Shown here: positions 34,005-43,612 of the stretch, in pieces | Layout of the letters: each line of letters opens with the position of its first letter | Position numbering within the stretch: the stretch's first letter is position 1 | Assembly (NCBI RefSeq): GCF_022538055.1 | Contig: NZ_JAKZAM010000020.1 | Span: 30,244-94,243, forward strand | DNA: 64,000 nucleotides | Source of the DNA: Cognataquiflexum nitidum | GTDB lineage: Bacteria; Bacteroidota; Bacteroidia; Cytophagales; Cyclobacteriaceae | Direction of reading: 5' to 3' | Notes under the pieces: model-generated | The model's database searches: none | What the model saw: the letters and a program-made list of their open reading frames with translations, nothing else | What the model was told of the DNA's origin: nothing | Position numbers and translations under genes: made by a program

Positions 34005-36125
34005 TTAAGAGAAAATTTGATAGGTGATAAAGGCTGCCAAATACGCAATCCCGGTCATGACCACGGTCTGCAGGATCGGCCATTTCCAGCTTTTGGTTTC
34101 GCGGTAGACCACCGCCAAGGTACTCATACATTGCATCGCAAAGGCATAAAAGACCATAAGTGAAAACCCTGTGGCTTTGTCAAAAACCTTCTCTCCGGTA
34201 TCAGAATGGGTCTCCTTGGCTAGTTTTTCACGGATGGTCAGTTCGTTTTCGACATCTCCGCCAATGCTGTAAATCGTAGCGATGGTCCCGACAAAGACTT
34301 CCCTGGCTGCAAAAGAAGTCAAGAGGGCAATGCCGATTTTCCAGTCATAACCCAAGGGTCGGATCGCAGGCTCAATGGCCTTACCCATAATACCGATAAA
34401 TGACGCCTCAAGCTTTTTGGAAGCATACATCTCCTCCACGGCAGACCATTCTGCCTCCGGAGTAGTTTGAAGAACAGCTGTTTTTTCCTCTTCAATCGAC
34501 TGCATTTTGCCACTAGGACCATAGCTCGCCAAAACCCAAAGCACAATGGAGATGGAAAGAATGACTTTGCCGGCTTCCAAAACAAAGATTTTGGATTTGT
34601 TGAACATCGTCAATAGTACAGTCTTCCATCTTGGCAACCTATAAATGGGAAGCTCGGTCAGGAGGTAACTTTTCTCTTTGGTTTTTAGGATAAATTTCAA
34701 GGCCAAAGCCCCCAAGAGTGTAAACAAGACTCCCAACAGGTACATCGCCAAAAGACCGAGGGCCTGAAAACTGATTCCCATCCAAAGGGTATCCGGTACA
34801 GTCAATCCGATCAGGATAATATAGACAGGCAACCTTGCCGAGCAACTCATCCACGGAGTCACCAAAATCGTGATCAGCCTTTCTTTGGAGTTGCTGATAT
34901 TCCTGGCAGCCATAATACCGGGGATGGCACAGGCCATACCTGAGATCAGCGGAACGACACTTTTGCCATGGAGGCCAAAAGGACGCATCAACCTATCCAT
35001 CAAAAACACCACCCGGGACAAGTATCCGGTATCCTCCAAAATCGCCAAAAAACCAAACAACATGGCGATCTGAGGTATAAAGATGACAACTCCTCCGATC
35101 CCGGGAACAATCCCTTCCGCGAGCAAATCAGTCAATACACCCGGAGGAAGATGCGCATAAATCCAACCACTCAGGCCTGCAAATCCCACATCTATCAAAT
35201 CCATGGGGAAGGCTGCCCAAGCAAAAATAGCTTGGAATATCAACAGCATGATTCCCAGAAAAACCACAAACCCAAAGACAGGATTCAGGAAAACATTGTC
35301 CAAGCTGATGGTTACATTGCTCGATTCGGTTTTTACCCTATCAACAGATTTTTTGAGTATTGAAGCTATTTTGACATACCGTGCTTCGGTTTCACGTACC
35401 TGTTGCCTTTTTCTGTCAAATCCAAAAACCCGGGATTTTTCCTTCAGCCATTCCTTATCCGCTACTGGTAGGGTTTTGTCAAATTCTCCAAACACCAACA
35501 ACTGGAAAGCCTGATAGGGATTTTTAAACTCAAATCTCGCCATGACTTCCTCTACCAATACCTTGTCAGCGAATGCGTAAGAATCAAGAAGTGGTTTGGG
35601 GGATTCAAATTTTTCGGTTGACATCAATTGACGGATGGCATCTATTCCTTCATTGTTTCTCGCATCGGTAAGGACCAAAGGCACACCGAGCAATTTGTAC
35701 AATTCAAAAGTCTTGATTTGAATGCCTTTTTTGAAAGCGAGGTCCTTCATATTGACCACAAAAGCCATTGGAATACCCAAGTCCATCACCTGGGTACCGA
35801 GCAACAGACTTCTCTCAAGGTTGCAGGCATCGAGGATTACCAAAGCGAAATCCGGCTTTTCCTGGCCCAATCCATTCAGGACACGATGGGCGATGACTTC
35901 ATCTTCAGACTTGGGATAAAGGCTGTAAGTTCCCGGCAGGTCGATCAGGTTGATTTCCTTTTCACCAATCCGGAGAAAACCCACTGTTTTGTCAACGGTA
36001 ACTCCGGGGTAATTTCCTATTTTTTGATTGAGGCCTGTCAGTTGGTTGAAAATACTGGATTTGCCTACATTGGGATTGCCGATAATGGCAACGGTTTTGG
36101 CTTGGAGGGCAGTGGCAGTTTCCAT
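34005..36125 (-). CDS. feoB: ferrous iron transport protein B
   Basis: The Fe(II) permease of the inner membrane. The 706-residue protein has an N-terminal GTPase (G1 GNPNVGKSS near 16, G3 DLPG near 61, G4 NMKD near 126) and a membrane core with two Gate motifs from about 280 (GFVVFLGIMLLIFQ near 290, RVVFLMDRLMRPFGLHGKSVVPLISGMACAIPG near 375) and the C-terminal helices. It lies between feoA (5-base gap) and the small Cys-rich protein (2-base gap). No Fur box could be identified with confidence. Confidence 0.96.
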   Translation of the reverse strand: METATALQAKTVAIIGNPNVGKSSIFNQLTGLNQKIGNYPGVTVDKTVGFLRIGEKEINLIDLPGTYSLYPKSEDEVIAHRVLNGLGQEKPDFALVILDACNLERSLLLGTQVMDLGIPMAFVVNMKDLAFKKGIQIKTFELYKLLGVPLVLTDARNNEGIDAIRQLMSTEKFESPKPLLDSYAFADKVLVEEVMARFEFKNPYQAFQLLVFGEFDKTLPVADKEWLKEKSRVFGFDRKRQQVRETEARYVKIASILKKSVDRVKTESSNVTISLDNVFLNPVFGFVVFLGIMLLIFQAIFAWAAFPMDLIDVGFAGLSGWIYAHLPPGVLTDLLAEGIVPGIGGVVIFIPQIAMLFGFLAILEDTGYLSRVVFLMDRLMRPFGLHGKSVVPLISGMACAIPGIMAARNISNSKERLITILVTPWMSCSARLPVYIILIGLTVPDTLWMGISFQALGLLAMYLLGVLFTLLGALALKFILKTKEKSYLLTELPIYRLPRWKTVLLTMFNKSKIFVLEAGKVILSISIVLWVLASYGPSGKMQSIEEEKTAVLQTTPEAEWSAVEEMYASKKLEASFIGIMGKAIEPAIRPLGYDWKIGIALLTSFAAREVFVGTIATIYSIGGDVENELTIREKLAKETHSDTGEKVFDKATGFSLMVFYAFAMQCMSTLAVVYRETKSWKWPILQTVVMTGIAYLAAFITYQIFS

Positions 36126-36130
36126 GCTAA

Positions 36131-36349
36131 TCAGGATTTTAAATTGATCATAATGGCCTCCTGCTGTCTCAGGGCAATAATATTCTCTTCAATCTCAAAA
36201 GCCATCGGACCTCCAAAAGGTGCTTTCTTCAATAACTTGATTTCTTTCCCGGGCAAAATCCCCAGTTCCAAAAAATTAATGGAAATATCAGATTCCCTAA
36301 TACTTTCTATGGTGGCTGATTGTTGAAGAGAAAGTTGTGCTGCGGTCAT
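36131..36349 (-). CDS. feoA: ferrous iron transport protein A
   Basis: A 72-residue SH3-like cytosolic protein that works with FeoB. FLELGILPGKEIKLLKKAPFGGPMAFEI is the family core (residues about 25-53), and ALRQQEAIMINL closes the fold. It is the first gene of feoA-feoB-small protein on the minus strand. Confidence 0.92.
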   Translation of the reverse strand: MTAAQLSLQQSATIESIRESDISINFLELGILPGKEIKLLKKAPFGGPMAFEIEENIIALRQQEAIMINLKS

Positions 36350-36575
36350 TTATGACTTTTTGATCAGGATGGAAAATTAATCTAATTGTCAAACAAATGG
36401 AAGAATTGATTTTATTTAATCTAAATAATTATTTAAAAGTTCCTGCTTTATTTAAAATAAACTGACTTGAAGAATCATTTTTTTTTGACAGATAAAAAGC
36501 AATTGAATTGCGCAGATTTTTTGACTTTAAATAATTGAATTCTACCAAACACACTTTGAAAGTAAGGTTTATGAT

Positions 36576-37967
36576 CTACACCCGCACCAACTTCCACCTG
36601 CCTCTATTGAATACCCAAGTACTCACGATAGCATGCAGTGAATGGCTGACTGCAATTGCGATAAAAACCCCCGTTGCTCCTAACCCGAAAATCTTGGCCA
36701 ACAGGTAGGCAAAGGGGATTTGAAAGCCCCAAAGTATGGCCAAATTGATGATTGTAGGCGTCTTGGTATCTCCGGCACCGTTGAGTGATTGACTCATCAC
36801 CATGCCATAACCAAAGAAAACGTAACCTAGGCAAATAATCGTCAACCCCATTGTCCCGACGGCGATAACTCCTTCTTGCTGATTGAATATACCGATAAAA
36901 AACCCTGCTCCGGCGATGAAAATGATGGCGCAAAACCCAAGAAATATGGCTGTCAAATGCGCCGCCAACCAAGCGGATTTTTCAGCCCTGCCCGGTTGAA
37001 GGGCTCCTAAGTTCTGTCCTACCAATGTCGCTGCGGCATTTGAAAATCCAAAGGCAGGCAAGAGCGCAAACATGATCAACCTCACCGCAATCGTATACCC
37101 GGCCAAAGCCACGGAACCTGATTCCGAAATGATCCTCATCAGGAAGATCCAAGATGCGGATTCGATCAGAAACTGCCCCATGCCTCCTGAAGCCACTTTC
37201 ACAATGGTAAGGACAGTCTTCCAATTCATCTTGAGACTGTCCCAATAAAACTTGATGATGGATTTGCCATTGAACAAGATATAAAACTGGTAAATCACCC
37301 CAATTCCCCTGCCTGTGGTGGTTGCCCATGCCGCCCCTTCCAATCCCATGGCAGGAATCGGTCCCAATCCAAAAATTAAGATCGGATCCAATACAATATT
37401 GAAGCCATTGGCAATCCATAAAGTCCGCATCGCTACCGCTGCATTACCTGCTCCTCTAAAGATTCCATTGATCAGGAAAAGCAGCATTACACAAACATTT
37501 CCACCGAAGATAACTTGGGTATAACGATACCCCTGCTCGATCACTTCCGGTTCTCCCCCCATCAGCATCAGCATAGGTTTGGCATAAATAACCCCAAGAA
37601 CTGCCACTGCTACCGCAAAAAGCGAACAAACCACAATGGCCTGAAAAGCTGCTGCAGATGCTTCCTTAGGCCTCTTCTCTCCTATTCTACGGGCTACAAT
37701 CGCTGTCGCTGCCATACTGAGACCGATGGCAATGGAGTAAATTATTGTCAAAACCGATTCAGTCAGACCAACCGTTGCAACTGCGTGCACGCCCAATTTT
37801 CCTACAAAAAAAATATCCACTACGGCGAACAAGGATTCCATCACCATCTCCAAAATCATGGGAATGGAAAGATAGAAAATCGCTTTTTTGATACTGATAT
37901 TGGTGAAATCTTCTTCAAGACCACTTACGGCCTGTTTGAAATGTCGGATGAAGTTCTTGATTGTCAT
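36576..37967 (-). CDS. MATE-family efflux transporter
   Basis: A 463-residue inner-membrane protein with about twelve helices in two similar halves, typical of MatE proteins. Visible blocks: IPMILEMVMESLFAVVDIFFVGKLG near residue 37, QVIFGGNVCVMLLFLINGIFRGAGNAAVAMRTLW near 150, and GQNLGALQPGRAEKSAW near 318. It exports cationic drugs or metabolites in exchange for Na+ or H+; the substrate cannot be told. It is a single gene, read toward feoA. Confidence 0.93.
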   Translation of the reverse strand: MTIKNFIRHFKQAVSGLEEDFTNISIKKAIFYLSIPMILEMVMESLFAVVDIFFVGKLGVHAVATVGLTESVLTIIYSIAIGLSMAATAIVARRIGEKRPKEASAAAFQAIVVCSLFAVAVAVLGVIYAKPMLMLMGGEPEVIEQGYRYTQVIFGGNVCVMLLFLINGIFRGAGNAAVAMRTLWIANGFNIVLDPILIFGLGPIPAMGLEGAAWATTTGRGIGVIYQFYILFNGKSIIKFYWDSLKMNWKTVLTIVKVASGGMGQFLIESASWIFLMRIISESGSVALAGYTIAVRLIMFALLPAFGFSNAAATLVGQNLGALQPGRAEKSAWLAAHLTAIFLGFCAIIFIAGAGFFIGIFNQQEGVIAVGTMGLTIICLGYVFFGYGMVMSQSLNGAGDTKTPTIINLAILWGFQIPFAYLLAKIFGLGATGVFIAIAVSHSLHAIVSTWVFNRGRWKLVRV

Positions 37968-38475
37968 ATATGAAATAGCTTTCCCGTAAGGAGATGAAGA
38001 TAATAAGCCACTGTCCCTTATGGGATTAAGCCAAAATAAACCGGAACAAAATCAAGCCTTCATAATGACACAAAAATGCTAAAAAAAACAAAGAACCCAA
38101 AAAAGGAATTTGATTAGTAACATAAATAATGGTTATCCACCTTTTTGCCAGTAACCCAAGATTCTAGAGCCAACGGGACGCCTGCCGCTAGGCAGGGAAT
38201 TACGATAGTTATCGGAACGAAGTCGGAATCCCGATGGACCGAAAAATTCAAATCTCCTAACAAGTACCATTTTGAATTAAAATTCTACCGGCAAATCTGA
38301 GTACATAGATAATCTATTAACGGTCTGAATAGCCAAAAGAAAATCCGATGGAGAAATAAAACCTGAGGTTCTTGTCCGAATTGTTTTTTCCTACGCTTGC
38401 AATAATGGGTCCTAAAATCGATTTGTTAAATATTTTTTAAAAAGTTTTGTCACAAGCCATTTTTAGCTGTGTCTA
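37968..38475. other. divergent spacer with palindrome and repeat fragment
   Basis: 508 bases without a gene. 38181-38196 is the palindrome CCTGCCGCTAGGCAGG. It is followed by GTTATCGGAACGAAGTCGG and AATCCCGATGG, a type of scattered Bacteroidota intergenic repeat. A possible promoter for the next gene is TTTG at 38422-38425 and AAGTTTTG at 38442-38449, but the spacing is short and the match imperfect. Confidence 0.4.
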
Positions 38476-39165
38476 ATGGATAAAAAAATGAAAAAATTTA
38501 TCCTTTCCACTTTACTCCTTGCTTCAAGCTTATGGGCCTTTGCCCAAAATAAAGAAGTTACCGAAATCGCTGTTTACCGGATTTCTGGAAATCATAATGA
38601 AAATTTCGAAAATCTCTTAAAGGACTTTAGATCACATGTCTCAAAACTCGCTGGTTTTAAAACATATACCACATTGCAAGACATCCGCGGCCCTAACATC
38701 TACATTGATATTTTGCCATGGAGCGATATCAATACAGCGCTTGCAGCTGCGGATAATGTAAAAAACGGTAAGAAATACATACCATTTATAGCAGCAATTG
38801 ACAGTCTGATTGCCCACGGAGAATTTTATCCTTATCAAGTATTCATTCACAACAAAACAAAAATTCCTATGCAAAGTAAAATTACAGAAGTCGTCATCTA
38901 CCAAATCAAAACTGACAAGGTAGATAATTATGAAACCATTACCGAAAACGTCGATCTCTTTTTGAAGTCCCAAAAGGGGTTTATCAGCAGAATTATCATG
39001 CAAGACCATAAAGACAAAACTGTTTTTATGGATATTGTGGAGTGGGAATCAATAGAAGATGCAGAAAACGCCTTACAAAAATCCCAACAGGAGACAGCAC
39101 TACTGCCTTTCTTTGAAGCAACTGAAAAAGTAATTACATTTAGTCATTACTCATTTTTCAGATAA
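38476..39165 (+). CDS. exported tandem ABM-like (dimeric alpha-beta barrel) protein
   Basis: A 229-residue protein with a signal peptide (MKKFILSTLLLASSLWAFAQ; the second ATG at 38488 may be the true start). Two similar domains follow: VTEIAVYRISGNHNENFENLL near 30 and ITEVVIYQIKTDKVDNYETI near 136. Each ends in a strand with IYIDILPWSDINTALAAA or VFMDIVEWESIEDAENAL, the pattern of antibiotic-biosynthesis-monooxygenase-like domains. No catalytic claim is possible. Its stop overlaps the start of an ECF sigma factor gene by one base, so the two are translationally coupled and the protein may be a sensor or target of that regulator. Confidence 0.75.
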   Translation: MDKKMKKFILSTLLLASSLWAFAQNKEVTEIAVYRISGNHNENFENLLKDFRSHVSKLAGFKTYTTLQDIRGPNIYIDILPWSDINTALAAADNVKNGKKYIPFIAAIDSLIAHGEFYPYQVFIHNKTKIPMQSKITEVVIYQIKTDKVDNYETITENVDLFLKSQKGFISRIIMQDHKDKTVFMDIVEWESIEDAENALQKSQQETALLPFFEATEKVITFSHYSFFR

Positions 39166-40031
39166 TGTATAACATTTCAACTTCAAATAATCAATCAGAT
39201 ATAGCCTTAATCAAAGATGCCTTGAGCGGTTCAAAAACCGCCCTTGGACATTTACTAAAACAGCATTACAACTTTATCTATAATGTTGCTTTGCGGTTTG
39301 TCCTCAATCCAGAGGACGCACAGGATTTGACTCAGGAAGCTATCATCAAGGTGATTACCAAACTTTCCCAGTTCAATCAACAATCAGAATTCAGGACTTG
39401 GCTATACCGGATTGTTTTCAACCATTTCCTCAACACAAAAAGGCAGAAGATGGAATATGCAGTTGTGTCCTTCGATGAATATGAACTTGCTCTTGACAGT
39501 ATTCCCAATCAGGAACTTTCTGCTTTCGAAGAAAAGGAGTTGGCCGAGAAAGTAGAAGATGCAAAAATCGGATGCATGGTAGGAATGCTACTCTGCCTAA
39601 ACAGAGAACAAAGGTTGGTTTACATCCTTGGTGAAATTTTTGAAATTGAAAGCAAAACAGATGCATTCCTTTTGGGAATGTCAGCTGAGAACTTTAGGCA
39701 GTTATTGTCTCGTGGCAGAAAGGACCTTTATCATTTTATGAATAATAAATGTGGATTGATCAATACACGGAATCCCTGTAGGTGTCCCAAAAAAACAAAG
39801 GGTTTTATTCAGGCTGGTTGGGTAAATGAAAATAACTTACAGTTCAACAACCATTTCTTGAAGCGTGTTGCAGAACTTGCTATTCTAAAATCAAACCAAT
39901 ACGACGATCTCATAGAAGAGAAATACGGGGCTCTTTATAAAGACCATCCTTATTATGACAGAGACAAATCAAATGAACTTTTAAAAAAATTGACCGAGGA
40001 CTCAGATTTAAAAGACATTTTTAACCTCTGA
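39165..40031 (+). CDS. ECF-type RNA polymerase sigma factor with Cys-containing C-terminal extension
   Basis: A 288-residue sigma factor. Region 2 is clear (NVALRFVLNPEDAQDLTQEAIIKVITKL near residue 40, FRTWLYRIVFNHFLN near 75), and region 4 is more diverged (LNREQRLVYILGEIFEI near 143, LGMSAENFRQLLSRGRKDL near 168). After it comes about 95 extra residues containing CGLINTRNPCRCPKK (about 195-209), a possible zinc or redox site, then a helical tail. No anti-sigma gene is next to it. The ATG overlaps the preceding stop (TAATG), so expression is coupled to the ABM-like protein. Confidence 0.85.
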   Translation: MYNISTSNNQSDIALIKDALSGSKTALGHLLKQHYNFIYNVALRFVLNPEDAQDLTQEAIIKVITKLSQFNQQSEFRTWLYRIVFNHFLNTKRQKMEYAVVSFDEYELALDSIPNQELSAFEEKELAEKVEDAKIGCMVGMLLCLNREQRLVYILGEIFEIESKTDAFLLGMSAENFRQLLSRGRKDLYHFMNNKCGLINTRNPCRCPKKTKGFIQAGWVNENNLQFNNHFLKRVAELAILKSNQYDDLIEEKYGALYKDHPYYDRDKSNELLKKLTEDSDLKDIFNL

Positions 40032-40062
40032 TTCAAAATATTTTGGAGAAATGAAAGAACAA

Positions 40063-40099
40063 AAAAGCGAGGCTTGATCATGACATCAACCTCGCTTTT
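40063..40099. terminator. hairpin terminator between the sigma factor and OsmC genes
   Basis: AAAAGCGAGG-C-TTGAT faces ATCAA-CCTCGCTTTT around a short CATGAC loop. It has A and T runs on the two sides, so it can serve both convergent genes. Confidence 0.82.
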
Positions 40100-40160
40100 C
40101 CAACTTCTTTTTTCCTCCCAAAAATCGAAGCCTTACCATTTATCTTTCAAAGGTTAAAGT

Positions 40161-40586
40161 TTAATTGAAGGCAGTTACCGGATCCAAATCTGTTGCATGT
40201 TCAATTTCCCATTCTGCCATAATCTGACGATGGATATAGCAGGCATTGGCCTGCTTGAGCAACTCCTCTTTTTGTTCCGATGATAAATCACCTTCAATCT
40301 GCATCGCTACTTTAATATTGGTTTTAAGTCCTTCAGGACTCCGTTTCACTTCTTGAGAAAGCTCCGCCTTCACCTCGCCTATCTCCCATCCCTTCTGCCG
40401 GGCAATGTAGCGTACAGTGGCTACTTTGCACAAGGCCAACCCGCTTAACACCAATTCCGAAGGACTCATTCCTAAATTTGTCCCATTACTTTTAATAGGT
40501 TCATCCCCTACTATACTGTGCGTACCGTTGGTAATGATGCTTTGGTATCCTTCAGGTAGGTTCTTGATTTTTATTACAGTTGCCAT
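40161..40586 (-). CDS. OsmC-family peroxide/thiol protein
   Basis: A 141-residue protein of the OsmC/Ohr fold, which uses two cysteines to reduce organic peroxides. The first Cys lies in SGLALCKVATVRYIA near 53 and the second in ANACYIHRQ near 116; MSPSELVLSG precedes the first, as usual. It is the last gene of a minus-strand group, AraC regulator, AhpD-like and OsmC (39 bases after the AhpD-like gene), which looks like a small stress operon. Substrate is not known. Confidence 0.88.
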   Translation of the reverse strand: MATVIKIKNLPEGYQSIITNGTHSIVGDEPIKSNGTNLGMSPSELVLSGLALCKVATVRYIARQKGWEIGEVKAELSQEVKRSPEGLKTNIKVAMQIEGDLSSEQKEELLKQANACYIHRQIMAEWEIEHATDLDPVTAFN

Positions 40587-40625
40587 GTCTCGATTCTTTT
40601 CAATGTGTACAAAATTCCAATGGTC

Positions 40626-41168
40626 TTAAATGGCCTCTAGTTCAGGAGCGATTGGAAAGTCAATAGCAAATCCCGCCAAATTATGGATGTAGTTGCTGAT
40701 GGTTTTATCTCCAACCGCAATAACAACATCTATCAAATTTGCTTCGGTATAGCCGGCATCAAAGAATGCTTGCATTGAGGCTTCTTCTGCCCTGCCTTTG
40801 TTTTCCACGATTGAGGCGCTTAGCTTCACCAAGGCATCTAATTTTGGGTCAAAAGAAGCAGAACCTTTACGCAATTCAATGACCTGTTCTTCTGTGAAGC
40901 CATTCATTTTGCCCAAAACAGTATGGGCGGACTGGCAATAGCGGCAACCGTTGATTTGGCTGGTCACCAGATTGACAACTTCTCTTTCTTTGGCTTTTAA
41001 GGTGCTTTTTCGATTTTGAAATGTAAGGTAGTCACCTAGTGCCGTTTCGTTCTTTGCATAGTATGCATACAGATTTGGGACGAAGCGCAAGCCTTTTTGA
41101 AGGTTATCAAAAATGGCCTGATTGTTTTCCGATACTTCTCCTCGGGTTGGAATTGCAAAATTTGTCAT
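40626..41168 (-). CDS. AhpD-like carboxymuconolactone decarboxylase family protein
   Basis: A 180-residue helical protein with the CxxC redox motif and neighbouring His (GCRYCQSAH, Cys75, Cys78, His82), typical of AhpD-type peroxidase-related proteins rather than true decarboxylases. LKAKEREVVNLVTSQIN before it and IVENKGRAEEASMQAFFDAGY after it are family-like. It lies between an AraC regulator (66-base gap) and an OsmC protein, consistent with a peroxide or thiol stress role. Confidence 0.88.
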   Translation of the reverse strand: MTNFAIPTRGEVSENNQAIFDNLQKGLRFVPNLYAYYAKNETALGDYLTFQNRKSTLKAKEREVVNLVTSQINGCRYCQSAHTVLGKMNGFTEEQVIELRKGSASFDPKLDALVKLSASIVENKGRAEEASMQAFFDAGYTEANLIDVVIAVGDKTISNYIHNLAGFAIDFPIAPELEAI

Positions 41169-41234
41169 CGTTATAAATTTTTAATGTAAATATTTAATTA
41201 CGATGCAAAGATGCAGGCAAAGGCCTAGGGCATG

Positions 41235-42095
41235 TTAGGGCATTATTCCCGATGAGTTGTCAATACTTCCCAAAAGCGACTTTTTGAATTCCGAAGGACT
41301 GATATTTTCAATTTTTTTAAAAAATCTGCTGAATGTCTGTATGTCTTCAAATCCCAATTCATAGGCGATCTCCTTTATCGACCTGTCCGAATACCGCAAC
41401 ATTCTCCTTGCTTCCAATGCCTTTCTTTCATGGATGATCTGAAGCGGAGTTTTGCCTGCCAGTTGGGTAAAAATATTGGATAAGGTTTTGGATGATTTGT
41501 TCAATAAATCAGCATAATCTTTAACACTGTGTTTTGTTGCAAAATGTTGCTCAACCAAAAAATTGAATTCCCTGACAATATCAACTTCATCTCCGGCCAA
41601 TTTCAAATAGTTGTTTTGAACCTTATAGACACGTGTGCAAAGTATAATGAACCTCTTTAGCATCATTTGAAGCATTTCCAGTTGCAATTCATCCCTGGAC
41701 TGCATTTCAATTTCAAACATTTTCCAAAGTGTCTCAAATTTCTCAAGCTCCTCATCAGGGATCTGGAAATAAGGCAATTGTTTGGCATTGTAAAAAAGAA
41801 TCCCCTTACAACTTACCTCCGAATCGTGGTTTAACACGCAATAAAACTCCTTGTTAAATTTTATAAACTGGGCAGTTTCCAACTTACAAAATTCAATCTG
41901 TTGGAAAACCGAGAGACATAGGATCGTATTATTGGCCAAATGAATTTTGATGCCCTCATGGATTATTGCAGAGTTTTTACCCCTAACCCAAACAAACAAC
42001 AAAGGAAAAGCCAGTTCCCTGTCAAATGAAATAACATCTCCTTCCTTGATTTCCTGGAGTTGAATAAATTCACTATTGGTTCCTTTGTAGATCAT
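41235..42095 (-). CDS. AraC-family transcriptional regulator
   Basis: A 286-residue regulator. The N-terminal part (about 1-120) resembles a cupin-like sensor. The C-terminal 90 residues carry two helix-turn-helix units: VKDYADLLNKSSKTLSNIFTQLAGKTPLQIIHE near 200 and IKEIAYELGFEDIQTFSRFFKKIENISPSEFKK near 243. It is transcribed with, and probably controls, the AhpD-like and OsmC genes downstream. The inducer is unknown. Confidence 0.9.
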   Translation of the reverse strand: MIYKGTNSEFIQLQEIKEGDVISFDRELAFPLLFVWVRGKNSAIIHEGIKIHLANNTILCLSVFQQIEFCKLETAQFIKFNKEFYCVLNHDSEVSCKGILFYNAKQLPYFQIPDEELEKFETLWKMFEIEMQSRDELQLEMLQMMLKRFIILCTRVYKVQNNYLKLAGDEVDIVREFNFLVEQHFATKHSVKDYADLLNKSSKTLSNIFTQLAGKTPLQIIHERKALEARRMLRYSDRSIKEIAYELGFEDIQTFSRFFKKIENISPSEFKKSLLGSIDNSSGIMP

Positions 42096-42384
42096 GATTC
42101 TTAAACAGTTTTTAAAAATACAAGCTGATAATTCAACTAAAAGGAATAAATAATAATTCCGGCAATAAGTTCACAAATTTTAAATGATGTTTTACCATGG
42201 ATAGAAATCAAAAAAACTAAAGTTGTTAGGGCGAAACATCAATGCTGGTTTTTTAATTTTTCATCACAAATTTGAAAAACCACTTTTAAAAACCATCCTC
42301 TTGATTTGCTTTTGGATAAATAATACCTTTAAAAGTAAAGCCCGGATTTTTGATACCGATAGATAACTTTCAACCTTCACTTCT

Positions 42385-43287
42385 ATGAACAATGAAAAGC
42401 AACTTTTAAAATTCTCTGTTTATGGAGCTTTGTTTTTTGCTTTGCTTGCTATCATTTGGGGTGTCATCGAAAACTCCAAAATCATCCTTTTTGACGGGAT
42501 TTATTCCCTGATCAGCGTCGGGCTTTCGTTGATTTCCCTCTTCACAGCCTCCTTTATGGCCAAGCAGGATTTTGACCGCTTTCCTTATGGGAAAGAGATG
42601 ATCGAACCCATCATCATCCTTGGCAAATTCCTCGTCATTACTATCCTCTGTCTGTTTGCCTTTTTCTCTGGGGTATCGACTTTGCTTTCCGGAGGACAGG
42701 AAGTCAATGCCGGTTCAGGCTTGGCCTATGCATTCATTGCGACAGTTGGTTGTTATTTAGTTCACATATTTTTGGTAAAAAAACAAAAAGTAAACGGGTC
42801 CGGACTTGTAGAGGCAGAATCCCAACAATGGCTGATGGATACTTTCCTGAGTTTGGCGGTATTGCTTGGGTTTTTATTGTCTCTCGGATTAGGTTATACC
42901 AAATACAGCCACTTGATGCCCTACATGGATCCCTTGATGGTCATCGTAGTATCGGGTTATTTTCTCAAAGTCCCGATCACCAACATGGGTTTGCAGATCA
43001 GGGAAGTACTCGACATGAAAGCCGACACCAAATACCTGGATCTTTGCCAGGAGATCGTCGCAGAAATCGAAAAAGAGTACCAATTCCAAGAATCTTTTTT
43101 GAGGGTTTCGAAGTCAGGACCAAAGCTTTTTATTGAAATAGATTTTGTAGTGTCCCCCGAAGGATGGCAACCGAATCTTAACGAGCAGGATAATATTCGT
43201 GAAGAAATCCTGTCCAAAATGAAGCCTATCTCCCTCAAAAAATGGCTAAACGTCGCCTTTACCAACGACAGAAAGTGGGCGGTGTAG
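42385..43287 (+). CDS. cation diffusion facilitator family transporter
   Basis: A 300-residue protein with about six helices and a C-terminal cytosolic domain (from about 205). The metal-site helices show LFDGIYSLISVGLSLISL near 31 and VEAESQQWLMDTFLSLAVLLG near 141, a pattern of one group of CDF proteins. It exports divalent metals such as zinc, iron or manganese in exchange for protons; the metal cannot be told from sequence. A single gene between an AraC gene and a repeat block. Confidence 0.88.
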   Translation: MNNEKQLLKFSVYGALFFALLAIIWGVIENSKIILFDGIYSLISVGLSLISLFTASFMAKQDFDRFPYGKEMIEPIIILGKFLVITILCLFAFFSGVSTLLSGGQEVNAGSGLAYAFIATVGCYLVHIFLVKKQKVNGSGLVEAESQQWLMDTFLSLAVLLGFLLSLGLGYTKYSHLMPYMDPLMVIVVSGYFLKVPITNMGLQIREVLDMKADTKYLDLCQEIVAEIEKEYQFQESFLRVSKSGPKLFIEIDFVVSPEGWQPNLNEQDNIREEILSKMKPISLKKWLNVAFTNDRKWAV

Positions 43288-43612
43288 GTGGAATCGTCAC
43301 CCTGAGGAACGAAGGGTCTCTTGGAGGAAAGTTGTAGTGGTTGGAAATGTTGTAATGGTTGTAGTTGTTGTTGTCTGCTTCGCGTTGTCAGGTTGCTAAG
43401 TTATGAGGTATTGGTTGTTAGGTTATTGGTTATTGGGTTAATTGTTTAACTGATACCGTTCTATCCTAAGTTTTACTTCTCACCTCTTGGTTCTTGATAC
43501 TTGATACTTGGTTCGTTTCTCGCATCTCGCCTCTCTTTTCTTTGCTCTTAAGTCCTTAAGCGAAGTCGAAGGGCTCGCTTCTAGGTTATAAAAAAATCTA
43601 TTATTTTCGCAC
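43288..43612. repeat. intergenic repeat block
   Basis: 325 bases without a gene: GTCACCCTGAGGAACGAAGG at 43297, GTTGTAATGGTTGTAGTTG and CTGCTTCGCGTTGTCAGG at about 43340-43392, and TTGATACTTGATACTTGG plus TCTCGCATCTCGCCTCTC at 43492-43535. These are the families found at 26600-27080, 32020-32365 and 63476-64000. Confidence 0.7.

Noticed and set aside
38422..38449. Bacteroidota-type promoter before the ABM-like gene
   Set aside because: TTTG and AAGTTTTG are only 16 bases apart and the second box differs from TAnnTTTG, so it is mentioned only in passing in the spacer entry.
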